This document shows positions 38,279 to 46,595 of a DNA stretch of 64,000 bases, one piece after another. Under the pieces are notes generated by a model, which saw only the letters and a list, made by a program, of their open reading frames with translations, was not told the DNA's origin and ran no database searches. Position 1 is the stretch's first letter. Every line of letters starts with the position of its first letter. The position numbers and the translations under genes were made by a program. The stretch spans positions 56,169 through 120,168 of the forward strand of contig MAAR01000002.1 in the NCBI GenBank assembly GCA_002162765.1, given 5' to 3'. The stretch comes from Flavobacteriales bacterium 34_180_T64. GTDB lineage: Bacteria; Bacteroidota; Bacteroidia; Flavobacteriales; Flavobacteriaceae.

Positions 38279-38306
38279 AAGAGAAACTCGAATTTCTCTT
38301 TTTTTT
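38279..38306 (+). terminator. Terminator-like hairpin in the dnaA leader
   Basis: The stem AAGAGAAA against TTTCTCTT with loop CTCGAA is followed at once by eight T residues on the plus strand. No plus-strand gene ends upstream (the nearest is antisense), so this lies in the untranslated leader of dnaA, 37 bases before its ATG. It may attenuate dnaA transcription or end a short leader RNA. Confidence 0.55.
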
Positions 38307-38342
38307 GCAAATTAACTAACAACACAAAATTAAACTTAGCGA

Positions 38343-39770
38343 ATGGAATTAACTGCGCAATCGGTTTGGAGTAATTGTCTGTCATTTATAAAAGATAATA
38401 TACAACCTCAAGCATATAAAACTTGGTTCGAGCCAATAGTAGCGGTTAAATTTTCTGATAATGCTTTAAGTATTCAAGTTCCGAGTAAATTCTTTTATGA
38501 ATGGCTTGAAGAACATTACGTGAAAATTTTAAAAGTTGCCTTAACTAAGGAATTAGGAGAAACGGCAAAATTGGTTTACGTAATTAAAATGGAAAATACA
38601 TATGGCAATAAACAGCCATTTACAGAACGGATTCCTAGTTCTAATAGAGGCGCTGTAAAATCTCAAGAAGTTGACGTTCCTTTTAATAACAAAAACCCTG
38701 AGCTTAAAAATCCTTTTGTAATCCCAGGGATACGAAATGTAAAAATTGAATCACAGCTTAATCCTAATTATAATTTTGAAAATTTCTTAGAAGGCGATTC
38801 CAATCGTTTGGCAAGAAATGCGGGCTTAGCAGTAGCAAATAAACCTGGTGGCACTTCATTTAATCCATTATTGATTTTTGGAGGTGTTGGATTAGGTAAA
38901 ACACACTTAGCGCATGCTATTGGTATTGACATAAAAGATAAATACCCTGAAAAAACAGTTCTATATATATCAGCTGAAAAATTCACACAACAGTATATAG
39001 ATTCAGTAAAAAAGAATAATAGAAATGATTTTATTCATTTCTACCAAATTATTGATGTATTAATTATTGACGATGTTCAATTCCTTTCTGGAAAGACTGG
39101 AACTCAAGATGTGTTTTTCCATATCTTCAATCATTTACATCAAAATGGGAAACAAGTTATCTTAACAAGTGATAAAGCTCCTGTAGATATGCAGGATATC
39201 GAGCAACGCTTATTATCTCGCTTTAAATGGGGTCTTTCAGCAGAATTGCAAACTCCAGATTTTGAAACTCGTGTGTCTATTTTGAAGAATAAACTATATC
39301 GTGATGGTGTTGAAATGCCGGACGAAATTGTTGAATACGTAGCGAAACATATAAAAACTAATGTGCGCGAATTAGAAGGCGCAATTATTTCATTAATCGC
39401 TCAATCTTCTTTTAACAAAAAAGAAATCACAGTTGGTCTTGCAAAAGAAATCGTTGAGAAGTTTGTAAAAAACACCAAAAGAGAAGTTTCTATCGATTAT
39501 ATCCAAAAGGTAGTTTCAGACTATTTCCAAATGGATGTAAGCACTTTACAATCTAAAACTAGAAAGCGTCATATTGTTCAAGCAAGACAATTGGCTATGT
39601 TCTTTGCTAAAAAATTCACCAAAGCATCATTGGCAAGCATTGGTTCTCAAATTGGAAAACGCGATCACGCTACTGTACTTCATGCTTGCAAAACAGTAGA
39701 TAACCTTTCTTCTACCGATAAGCAGTTTAGAAAATATGTGGAAGATTTATCTAAAAAACTCTCCTTATAA
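38343..39770 (+). CDS. dnaA: Chromosomal replication initiator protein DnaA
   Basis: A 475-residue AAA+ initiator. The N-terminal DnaB-interacting domain I (about 1-85) has SVWSNCLSFIKDNIQPQAYKTW-type helices. A variable linker follows to about 140. The AAA+ domain has Walker A GGVGLGKT (180-187), Walker B LIIDDVQFL and the sensor region. Domain IV has the signature GKRDHATVLHACKTV for DnaA-box recognition. It is complete. The intergenic region upstream (191 bases) has only one poor DnaA-box-like site, so the origin is not shown to be here. The next gene follows after 9 bases. Confidence 0.98.
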   Translation: MELTAQSVWSNCLSFIKDNIQPQAYKTWFEPIVAVKFSDNALSIQVPSKFFYEWLEEHYVKILKVALTKELGETAKLVYVIKMENTYGNKQPFTERIPSSNRGAVKSQEVDVPFNNKNPELKNPFVIPGIRNVKIESQLNPNYNFENFLEGDSNRLARNAGLAVANKPGGTSFNPLLIFGGVGLGKTHLAHAIGIDIKDKYPEKTVLYISAEKFTQQYIDSVKKNNRNDFIHFYQIIDVLIIDDVQFLSGKTGTQDVFFHIFNHLHQNGKQVILTSDKAPVDMQDIEQRLLSRFKWGLSAELQTPDFETRVSILKNKLYRDGVEMPDEIVEYVAKHIKTNVRELEGAIISLIAQSSFNKKEITVGLAKEIVEKFVKNTKREVSIDYIQKVVSDYFQMDVSTLQSKTRKRHIVQARQLAMFFAKKFTKASLASIGSQIGKRDHATVLHACKTVDNLSSTDKQFRKYVEDLSKKLSL

Positions 39771-39779
39771 AGATTTAAA

Positions 39780-40235
39780 ATGACTAAAATTCTAATGGTA
39801 TGTTTGGGCAATATATGTCGCTCTCCATTAGCTCATGGTATTTTAGAATCTCTTTTACCAGATACTGAATATTATGTGGATTCGGCTGGTACAGCAAATT
39901 ATCATATAGGTGAAAGCCCCGACCATCGCTCAATAGAAGTTGCTAAGCTAAATAATATTGACATCTCAGGTCAAAGCGCTCGACAGTTTAAAATTTCAGA
40001 TTTTGACACATTCGATATCATTTACGCGATGGACACTTCAAACTATGATGATATAACCAAATTGGCAAGAAACTCAAGCGACAAATCCAAAATAAAACTC
40101 ATTTTAGATGCAAATGAAGGCCACTCTAACCAAAATGTTCCAGATCCGTATTATGGTGATTTCTCAAATTTTGAAACGGTTTTCAATCTTTTGAACACTT
40201 CTTGTCAAATAATTGCAGGTCAATTAAAACAATAA
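39780..40235 (+). CDS. Low-molecular-weight protein tyrosine phosphatase
   Basis: A 151-residue phosphatase with the CX5R active site at the N-terminus: VCLGNICRSPLA, Cys8 nucleophile and Arg14. Near the C-terminus DPYYGDFSNF has the catalytic acid Asp. It dephosphorylates phosphotyrosine or related substrates in the cytoplasm. It is 9 bases after dnaA and probably co-transcribed with it. Confidence 0.95.
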   Translation: MTKILMVCLGNICRSPLAHGILESLLPDTEYYVDSAGTANYHIGESPDHRSIEVAKLNNIDISGQSARQFKISDFDTFDIIYAMDTSNYDDITKLARNSSDKSKIKLILDANEGHSNQNVPDPYYGDFSNFETVFNLLNTSCQIIAGQLKQ

Positions 40236-40311
40236 TTCTATAAGAAAAGTTCTTAAGGACTAATTCAATTTTTTGTATTTTGTAAAAAATTGCTTCCAAA
40301 AAATTGTGTAA

Positions 40312-41706
40312 ATGAAAAGTCTCGTATTGCTTATTATATGTCTCATTTGTATTTGTAGTTCCGCTCAAAATGTCGAATTACAGCTTTTTGCATCTGGCTT
40401 AACCAACCCTGTTAACGCTAAGCATGCGGGAGAGGATCGACTGTTTGTGGCTGAGAGAGCAGGATTGATTAAGATTGTAAACAGTGATGGAACTGTACTT
40501 CCTACTGCCTATCTCAATATCGATGCAAGCGTTATTAATACTGGTGGAGAACAAGGTTTGCTCGCCATTGCATTCCATCCAAACTACTCAAGTAATGGGT
40601 TTTTATATGTTAATTACATAGACAACAGTGGTAATACTATAATCTCGCGATTTACTAGAAATGGCACAAATTCAGCAGATCCTAATTCAGAATTAATTAT
40701 ATTAAATATCATGCAACCTTTTCCAAATCACAATGGAGGCGACATGCATTTTGGTTCTGATGGTTATTTATACATTTCTACAGGTGATGGTGGTTCAGGA
40801 GGAGATCCAGGAGATAGAGCTCAAAATTTAGCGGTGTTATTAGGTAAGATTTTACGAATAGATGTGGACAATGCTAGTAATGGCAATAACTACGCTATTC
40901 CGGTAGACAATCCATTTATTGCTGATGCAGGTGCTTTAGATGAAATTTGGGCATATGGACTTCGAAATCCTTGGAAATTTTCCTTCGACAGACAAACAAA
41001 TGACATTTGGATAGCTGATGTTGGACAGAGTTCGAGAGAAGAAATTAATATGATGCCTTATTCGTCAAGTGGTGTAAATTATGGTTGGAGATGCTACGAA
41101 GGCAACTTACCATTCGACACAACAGGTTGCCCTGCAGTTGGCACCTTAACCTTTCCTATAGCCGACTATAATCATAGTGGGACTCCGTTTACGTGTTCGA
41201 TTACAGGCGGATACAGATATCGAGGCACTACGCAAACCGGATTAATTGGACTTTACTTTTTTGCTGATTTTTGTAGTGATGAAATCGGTTATATTGAAGA
41301 AATTGGTCCTAATTTTATTTTAACTTTTGACGATCAATACCCTGGAAACGGATGGTCGGCATTTGCTGAAGATAACAGTGGTGAACTTTATGTCATTGGG
41401 CTAAACTCAGGTAATATTTTTAAAATAGTTGATGGAAACTTAAGTGTTACTGAACGTGATACACATAATATTAAAATCTATCCAAATCCATCAACAAACC
41501 AATTGTCCATTGATTTATCAAATTCTATTGATGACATCATCTCAATTCGTATTTTTGATACACATGGAAGAGAAACAATAAAATTTATTCCTAAAAACAA
41601 TGAATTGAATACACTTTTAACTGATCAATTTTCAAAAGGATTGTATCTTGTTGAAATTATCAATTCCAAAGGTAACAAACAAATTAATAAACTTATTATC
41701 AACTAA
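40312..41706 (+). CDS. T9SS-secreted PQQ-dependent sugar dehydrogenase-like protein
   Basis: A 464-residue secreted protein. A signal peptide covers 1-18 (MKSLVLLIICLICICSSAQ). Then comes a six-bladed propeller of the soluble glucose dehydrogenase (GSDH) family (about 20-375), with EQGLLAIAFHPNY, PNHNGGDMHFGSDGYLY, STGDGGSGGDPG and YGLRNPWKFSFD. The last segments include the His and Arg positions that contact PQQ in sGDH. Residues about 389-464 form a T9SS sorting domain (IYPNPSTNQL). It would oxidise sugars or related alcohols outside the cell if PQQ is available. The actual substrate is unknown. Confidence 0.9.
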   Translation: MKSLVLLIICLICICSSAQNVELQLFASGLTNPVNAKHAGEDRLFVAERAGLIKIVNSDGTVLPTAYLNIDASVINTGGEQGLLAIAFHPNYSSNGFLYVNYIDNSGNTIISRFTRNGTNSADPNSELIILNIMQPFPNHNGGDMHFGSDGYLYISTGDGGSGGDPGDRAQNLAVLLGKILRIDVDNASNGNNYAIPVDNPFIADAGALDEIWAYGLRNPWKFSFDRQTNDIWIADVGQSSREEINMMPYSSSGVNYGWRCYEGNLPFDTTGCPAVGTLTFPIADYNHSGTPFTCSITGGYRYRGTTQTGLIGLYFFADFCSDEIGYIEEIGPNFILTFDDQYPGNGWSAFAEDNSGELYVIGLNSGNIFKIVDGNLSVTERDTHNIKIYPNPSTNQLSIDLSNSIDDIISIRIFDTHGRETIKFIPKNNELNTLLTDQFSKGLYLVEIINSKGNKQINKLIIN

Positions 41707-42423
41707 ATGAATACTCAATTTGGTAAATTATATCTTATACCTACTCGATTAGGAGACAATCCTCCTTTAGAAGTCTTACCGATATCAATTAAAAAAATAA
41801 TAGAATTAGTAGACGATTACATTGTAGAAAACGAAAAAACAGCGAGGCGATTCATTAAAGTAATAAGCTCAAAAAAATCTCAGTCAGCCTTAGAATTAAA
41901 AATTTTAAACAAATATACTGAAGTAGAAGAGTTTACAAATTTTTTAGATCCTTGTAAAAAAGGAAAATCTATGGGTTTACTGTCTGAAGCTGGTTGTCCT
42001 GGTATCGCCGATCCTGGGGCTGATGTTATACAATTAGCACATCAAAATAATATTCAGGTAGTCCCTCTAGTAGGCCCTTCTTCCATAATTTTAGCTTTAA
42101 TGAGTTCAGGGATGAACGGACAAAATTTCGCATTCAATGGTTACATTCCTATCGATAATCAAGAACGAAAGACTAGCATAAAGCGACTTGAAAGATTATC
42201 ATATGAACAAAACCAGACACAACTTTTTATTGAAACACCCTACAGAAATAATAAAGTTCTAGAAGATATCATAAAGACACTTCAACCAAACACTAAATTA
42301 TGTGTAGCTTGTGATTTAACACTGCCTTCAGAATATATAAAAACAATGACGATTCGTGAGTGGCAAAAAGAAAACATAGACCTTCACAAACGTCCGGCAA
42401 TATTTATTATTCACAAATATTAA
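41707..42423 (+). CDS. SAM-dependent methyltransferase, RsmI-like (tetrapyrrole methylase fold)
   Basis: A 238-residue protein with the two-lobed tetrapyrrole methylase fold. GKLYLIPTRLGDN stands at the position of the usual first strand, KSMGLLSEAGCPGIADPGADV is the SAM-binding loop and VPLVGPSSIILALMSSG the second conserved stretch. The family includes RsmI, which methylates the ribose of C1402 in 16S rRNA. This is shorter than RsmI (about 280 residues) and lacks its C-terminal extension, so it may be the Bacteroidota paralogue of that enzyme. It begins at the base after the sugar dehydrogenase stop. Confidence 0.82.
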   Translation: MNTQFGKLYLIPTRLGDNPPLEVLPISIKKIIELVDDYIVENEKTARRFIKVISSKKSQSALELKILNKYTEVEEFTNFLDPCKKGKSMGLLSEAGCPGIADPGADVIQLAHQNNIQVVPLVGPSSIILALMSSGMNGQNFAFNGYIPIDNQERKTSIKRLERLSYEQNQTQLFIETPYRNNKVLEDIIKTLQPNTKLCVACDLTLPSEYIKTMTIREWQKENIDLHKRPAIFIIHKY

Positions 42424-42424
42424 T

Positions 42425-43090
42425 CTAAATAATGGCTTTAGCTTTTCTATCTGGAACGATTAAAGACGTATCATATCCAGAAAACTTTTTCATATAATAT
42501 TTTACTGAAGAACCGTATGCATCTGAAAAATTAGAAGACCCATAACTTCTCAAAAATTTCTTAACGTTACCAGGACCTCCCAAATGAGCCGCAGCTAAAA
42601 TTCCAGATTCAGTAATTAAAACACCATGAATAGATTCACCAACGAAACGTTTAATGTCTTTTCTAAGTATCCATTTATTTCGTTCGGCATTTGCAAGAAA
42701 AGCCTTTTCTTGTAACTCAGGATTAGATAGAAAATCATTAGCATTATGAATACCTATCATTTTCAAAGTTTCCTTTCCAAATTGATATTTACCGAGATAT
42801 CCGTAAGTATTTACTCTAAAGTAATCTCCTCTAGATTCCTTAAAAGCCAAAGCTTCCTTAAATCCGATGAATGTTTTACCTAAATGAGGAAATAAATTGT
42901 TTCGAGTTTTGATTTCATTGCTAGCATTATCTGACAAAAAAGCAAGATCTTCTGAAACTGTGAAATCGAGATCAAGACCTTCCGTTGAGTACTTACTCAA
43001 TTCCAAAGTCGAGTTCGAAAAAAGCGCTACTAATAGTACAGCGCAAATTGCAAGAGGGATAACGAAATAATTAGTGTTCTTATTTATCAT
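42425..43090 (-). CDS. Lysozyme-like peptidoglycan-active protein
   Basis: A 221-residue protein with one N-terminal membrane segment (about 9-27), then a linker and a lysozyme-like domain (about 75-205). FKEALAFKESRGDYFRVN contains a candidate catalytic Glu (E-S-x-G-x-x). It is followed by GYLGKYQFGKETLKMIGI and AAAHLGGPGNVKKFL, the order of motifs seen in lytic transglycosylases and related phage lysozymes. No LysM motif was found. It likely acts on peptidoglycan in the periplasm. It lies in a minus-strand set with mltG and dapF. Confidence 0.65.
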   Translation of the reverse strand: MINKNTNYFVIPLAICAVLLVALFSNSTLELSKYSTEGLDLDFTVSEDLAFLSDNASNEIKTRNNLFPHLGKTFIGFKEALAFKESRGDYFRVNTYGYLGKYQFGKETLKMIGIHNANDFLSNPELQEKAFLANAERNKWILRKDIKRFVGESIHGVLITESGILAAAHLGGPGNVKKFLRSYGSSNFSDAYGSSVKYYMKKFSGYDTSLIVPDRKAKAII

Positions 43091-43195
43091 AATAGCTAAT
43101 TTTCTAAAACCAATGTTCCCAAAAAAATGGCCTTAATTTCAGCCTGCAAAGGTATAACTTTTTCTTAATTATTCAAAATAAGTCGATTAAGTGTC

Positions 43196-44107
43196 TTAAA
43201 AATAGATTCCGTGGAGCTTTATGCCTATTCTATCGTTGAACTCCAACGTCGGAAATGGCACCTTAATCATGTTAAAAACGTCGAAAATTGTCCTTAAAAA
43301 GTGAGAATTTGTTTTTATCCTAGACAAATCTACATCAAAACTTAAATATAATTGTCGTTGTCGCTGTTGATTTATAAATATGTTATTAACGTCACTGTTT
43401 TCTCCAGTAAGCATTCCTTCTGCTCCATAACCAATGGCAATATTAAACCATTTTGGCATCTTACTTTGCTTAAAAAAAGAATGTACATTAAAACTCAACC
43501 AATAGGTTTGTCCGTTATAATCTTTAAGAATTTCTTCCAAAATACCATTTCCCAGCATATCTGGACGTTCTGCCGCGAAACGCGTCTGATGAAATGAAAA
43601 TTTCAATAGTATCCGTTGTTCTTTCCAAAGTAATTCTTGACCAACATACATACCCATACCTGCAGTATTTGCAATCATATCACCCCAAGAGAAACCCCAT
43701 TCATTAGAAAATCCATCAAAAACTTCAACCGCGGTTAAAAACGTAAATCCCAGAGTAGCACCATAAATAAGTTGATTTTTTTTACTAACACCACTCCATT
43801 TTAAAACATCAGAACCAACCTTCCCCAACTGATATGATGAAAACACATGCCCCAATTTATCCATTTGAAGCCACTCATTATTATCATTTAAAGTATGAAA
43901 TTTAGATCTTGGATAATCTTTATACCATAATTGATCTAGACCGACTAATGTAATTCCAGCAAGAGTAGCTTCGGAAATAATGACCGCATTCCGACGAGAT
44001 TTATTTAGACTGTCGCTGGGTTTAAAGAAATTATGGGATTGTGTTTGAGAATAACAACATACACCAATAAAAAAGATCCCTAATGTATATTTTAGGCCTG
44101 CCTTCAA
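43196..44107 (-). CDS. DUF2279 family exported protein
   Basis: A 303-residue protein with a signal peptide (about 1-20, VCCYSQTQ). LQMDKLGHVFSSYQLGKVGSD and SWGDMIANTAGMGMYVGQ are the DUF2279 (YfiM-like) signatures, with the His and Asp of this family. The remainder is beta-rich and may form part of an outer-membrane structure. The function is unknown. It starts 2 bases after mltG stops. Confidence 0.78.
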   Translation of the reverse strand: MKAGLKYTLGIFFIGVCCYSQTQSHNFFKPSDSLNKSRRNAVIISEATLAGITLVGLDQLWYKDYPRSKFHTLNDNNEWLQMDKLGHVFSSYQLGKVGSDVLKWSGVSKKNQLIYGATLGFTFLTAVEVFDGFSNEWGFSWGDMIANTAGMGMYVGQELLWKEQRILLKFSFHQTRFAAERPDMLGNGILEEILKDYNGQTYWLSFNVHSFFKQSKMPKWFNIAIGYGAEGMLTGENSDVNNIFINQQRQRQLYLSFDVDLSRIKTNSHFLRTIFDVFNMIKVPFPTLEFNDRIGIKLHGIYF

Positions 44108-44109
44108 AA

Positions 44110-45153
44110 TTATCTATTTACGCCCTGCTGATTAATCCAACGGATATATTCTTGTCTATTTCTATTATGTTGAGCCAATGATTTAGCAAACTTATGATAT
44201 CCAAAGTTTTTTACATTTGCCACGAAATAAAAATAATCATGTTTTTCATAATTCAAAACCGCATCAATAGAAGAAATATCGGGCATAGCAATCGGCCCAG
44301 GAGGTAAGCCAGCATATTTATATGTGTTGTAAGGTGAGTCTAACTCTAGATCCTTATACAGCACACGTTTAATGATTTGCTTAAAATCTCCAGACTTTTC
44401 TTTAATAGCATAAATAACAGTAGGATCTGCTTGTAAAGGCATTCTAACTTTTAATCGATTGACATACACACCAGCAACTCGAGGTCTCTCATCAACTTTA
44501 GCCGTTTCTTTTTGAACAATAGAAGCCAATGTCATGACCTCGTTATGAGATAAATTAATAGCCTTGGCCTTTGCGTTTCTATTATCATTCCAAAAGCGAT
44601 CATACTCGGTTAACATTCTATCTCTAAATTGCTCGCTAGACGTATTCCATTTAAATTCATAACTATTCGGAATATACATGCTTAAAGCGACTTTTTTATC
44701 AAAAGTAGATTTAAAGAAAAATGCCTTACTATTAAAAGTATTTATCAGTGAAGTACTGTCCGCTTCAATTTGTACGGCAATACGGCCAGCAAGGTCTTCT
44801 AAGGTTTCTTGATTATTAAAAGACACCATAATTGACATATTATTGATTCTAATAGAATTTATAATATCATTGTTGCTCATGTCCTTTTTTATGGCATATT
44901 TCCCTGCTTTAATATTTGATGTGTATTGTTTACGTTCTGCCAAAGCATCAAACTTATCAATATCCTCCAATAGAGGTAATAGTTGTTCTCTAATATCTTG
45001 ATAAGTAGCGTTTGTTGGAATATAAATATAAGCGCGTTCATTATTAAATTTTGTGTTTGGCTTGAACATGGCACTATACACATAATTGGCAAAAAACGCT
45101 GCTATTATAATACCTATTATGGCAATAGCAAAGAGAATTTTTTTAATATACAT
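44110..45153 (-). CDS. mltG: Endolytic murein transglycosylase MltG
   Basis: A 347-residue membrane-anchored enzyme that cuts nascent peptidoglycan and so limits glycan chain length. One membrane helix covers about 6-26. The LysM-like N-terminal region contains PNATYQDIREQL. The catalytic domain has Glu216 in SIVQKETAKVDERPRVAGVY, then NRLKVRMPLQADPTVIYA and the C-terminal signature YNTYKYAGLPPGPI. Length and motifs are typical. It directly follows the acetyltransferase gene in the same direction. Confidence 0.95.
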   Translation of the reverse strand: MYIKKILFAIAIIGIIIAAFFANYVYSAMFKPNTKFNNERAYIYIPTNATYQDIREQLLPLLEDIDKFDALAERKQYTSNIKAGKYAIKKDMSNNDIINSIRINNMSIMVSFNNQETLEDLAGRIAVQIEADSTSLINTFNSKAFFFKSTFDKKVALSMYIPNSYEFKWNTSSEQFRDRMLTEYDRFWNDNRNAKAKAINLSHNEVMTLASIVQKETAKVDERPRVAGVYVNRLKVRMPLQADPTVIYAIKEKSGDFKQIIKRVLYKDLELDSPYNTYKYAGLPPGPIAMPDISSIDAVLNYEKHDYFYFVANVKNFGYHKFAKSLAQHNRNRQEYIRWINQQGVNR

Positions 45154-45675
45154 TTAATTAATTCGTTGAAATAAATATTCACTTTTAAAAGAACCGTTTA
45201 CTTTGTTCCAATCTTTTTTTAATCCTATTTTTTCGAAACCATGTGCTGTAAATAACTTTATACTCTCTTCATTATCTTCAGAGATATTACAAAACATTTG
45301 ATGCAATCCCAAATAGGCATCACAATAATCAATAACTAGGTTTAAAGCTTCACTACCATAACCTTTTTGACGATCATTAGATTCTTTTATCAGAATGCCA
45401 ATTCCCGCTCTACTATTGTTGAAATCAAAATCAAAAATATCAATAAGCCCTATTACTTTATTGTCATAACCAGAAATTACCAATCTTAATTGTTTGACCT
45501 CATAAATATCTTTATGAGAATGCTCTAAATATTGCTTAATTAAAAATCTTGAGTATGGTGTTTGTGTATTACTAACTTCCCAAAAATTTTCATCATTTTC
45601 AATGGCATATATAAAATCCAAATCTTCAGGTTCCAAAGCCCTTAAATAGATATGTTCTCCTTTTAAAGTTACCAT
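45154..45675 (-). CDS. GNAT family acetyltransferase, RimJ/RimL type
   Basis: A 173-residue GNAT protein. EHIYLRALEPEDLDFIYAIEND is the RimJ/L-like opening. IGILIKESNDRQKGYGSEALNLV contains the acetyl-CoA loop (R-Q-K-G-Y-G-S), and NEESIKLFTAHGFEKIG the later motif. It overlaps dapF by 7 bases and abuts mltG. The substrate is unknown; protein N-termini or amino sugars are both possible. Confidence 0.9.
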   Translation of the reverse strand: MVTLKGEHIYLRALEPEDLDFIYAIENDENFWEVSNTQTPYSRFLIKQYLEHSHKDIYEVKQLRLVISGYDNKVIGLIDIFDFDFNNSRAGIGILIKESNDRQKGYGSEALNLVIDYCDAYLGLHQMFCNISEDNEESIKLFTAHGFEKIGLKKDWNKVNGSFKSEYLFQRIN

Positions 45676-46448
45676 TGTATCTCTCCTTTATATACTTGCT
45701 CTGTTGGACCTATCAGCCAAATATTGGAATATGAACCGTCACAGGCGTCGAATGTCACCTGTAATTCTCCACCTTTCGTATTCAAAGTCACTACGTTCTT
45801 TTCAGTCGCTCCAATATAATGCATCGCTAAAGCAACTGCAGTAACACCTGTACCACATGACAATGTCTCATCCTCAACGCCTCGCTCATAGGTTCTTACC
45901 GCAAAACCGGCGTCATTGATTTTAGAAACAAAGTTAATATTACAACCTTCATTTTTGTACAATTCTCCATATCGGATTTTAGAACCACTCATCTTTACGT
46001 CCATAGTTTGCAATTCTGATTCCATCTGTACATGATGTGGCGATCCTGTGTCTAAGAACACGTGTGTTCCACTCGATTCTATTTGACTTACATTCTGCAT
46101 TTCCAATCGAACTACATTGTCTTCAATAATTGAGTGATGAATACCATCAATAGCCTCAAAAGTAGCCTTATCACTTACTACACCCAAATAATTTGCAAAT
46201 GCCGTAATGCATCTTCCTCCATTACCACACATAGAACTCTGACGCCCATCAGCATTGTAATAGGTCATTTTAAAATCTAAGGTGTCATGATTTTCTAATA
46301 ATATTAATCCATCTGCGCCAATCCCTAAACGTCTGTCACAAAGAAAAGAAATCTGTTTAATATTTTTCTTGTCGAAGCTTTCGTGACGATTATCAATCAT
46401 CACAAAATCATTCCCGGTACCTTGGTATTTAAAAAAGTTGAGTTTCAT
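45669..46448 (-). CDS. dapF: Diaminopimelate epimerase
   Basis: A 259-residue enzyme converting LL- to meso-diaminopimelate for lysine and peptidoglycan. The two catalytic cysteines are Cys74 in MCGNGGRC and Cys198 in SCGTGVTA. The N-terminus MKLNFFKYQGTGNDF is typical and supports the ATG at 46448 over the in-frame TTG at 46460. It is the first gene of a minus-strand set with an acetyltransferase, mltG and two envelope genes, linking precursor supply and cell-wall processing. Confidence 0.96.
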   Translation of the reverse strand: MKLNFFKYQGTGNDFVMIDNRHESFDKKNIKQISFLCDRRLGIGADGLILLENHDTLDFKMTYYNADGRQSSMCGNGGRCITAFANYLGVVSDKATFEAIDGIHHSIIEDNVVRLEMQNVSQIESSGTHVFLDTGSPHHVQMESELQTMDVKMSGSKIRYGELYKNEGCNINFVSKINDAGFAVRTYERGVEDETLSCGTGVTAVALAMHYIGATEKNVVTLNTKGGELQVTFDACDGSYSNIWLIGPTEQVYKGEIQW

Positions 46449-46457
46449 ATGTTTTGG

Positions 46458-46465
46458 CAAATATA
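46458..46465 (-). promoter_or_regulatory. Bacteroidota-type -7 element for dapF
   Basis: The minus strand reads TATATTTG, a full TAnnTTTG match, ending 10 bases before the dapF ATG. No clear -33 element is seen. Confidence 0.4.
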
Positions 46466-46595
46466 GGAATATTACATGATTTAAGAGATGTTAAATCAGC
46501 GTTAAAACGGACGTTAAAAAGTCGTTAAAGTTGATTTGAAATTCAATAAATTTTTAAATTTAATCGTTATTTAATTATACATAAAACTGAAAAAC

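Noticed and set aside
38152..38342. Replication origin beside dnaA
   Set aside because: Only one imperfect DnaA-box-like site and no cluster of boxes or unwinding element arrangement were seen. AT-richness alone is not evidence.
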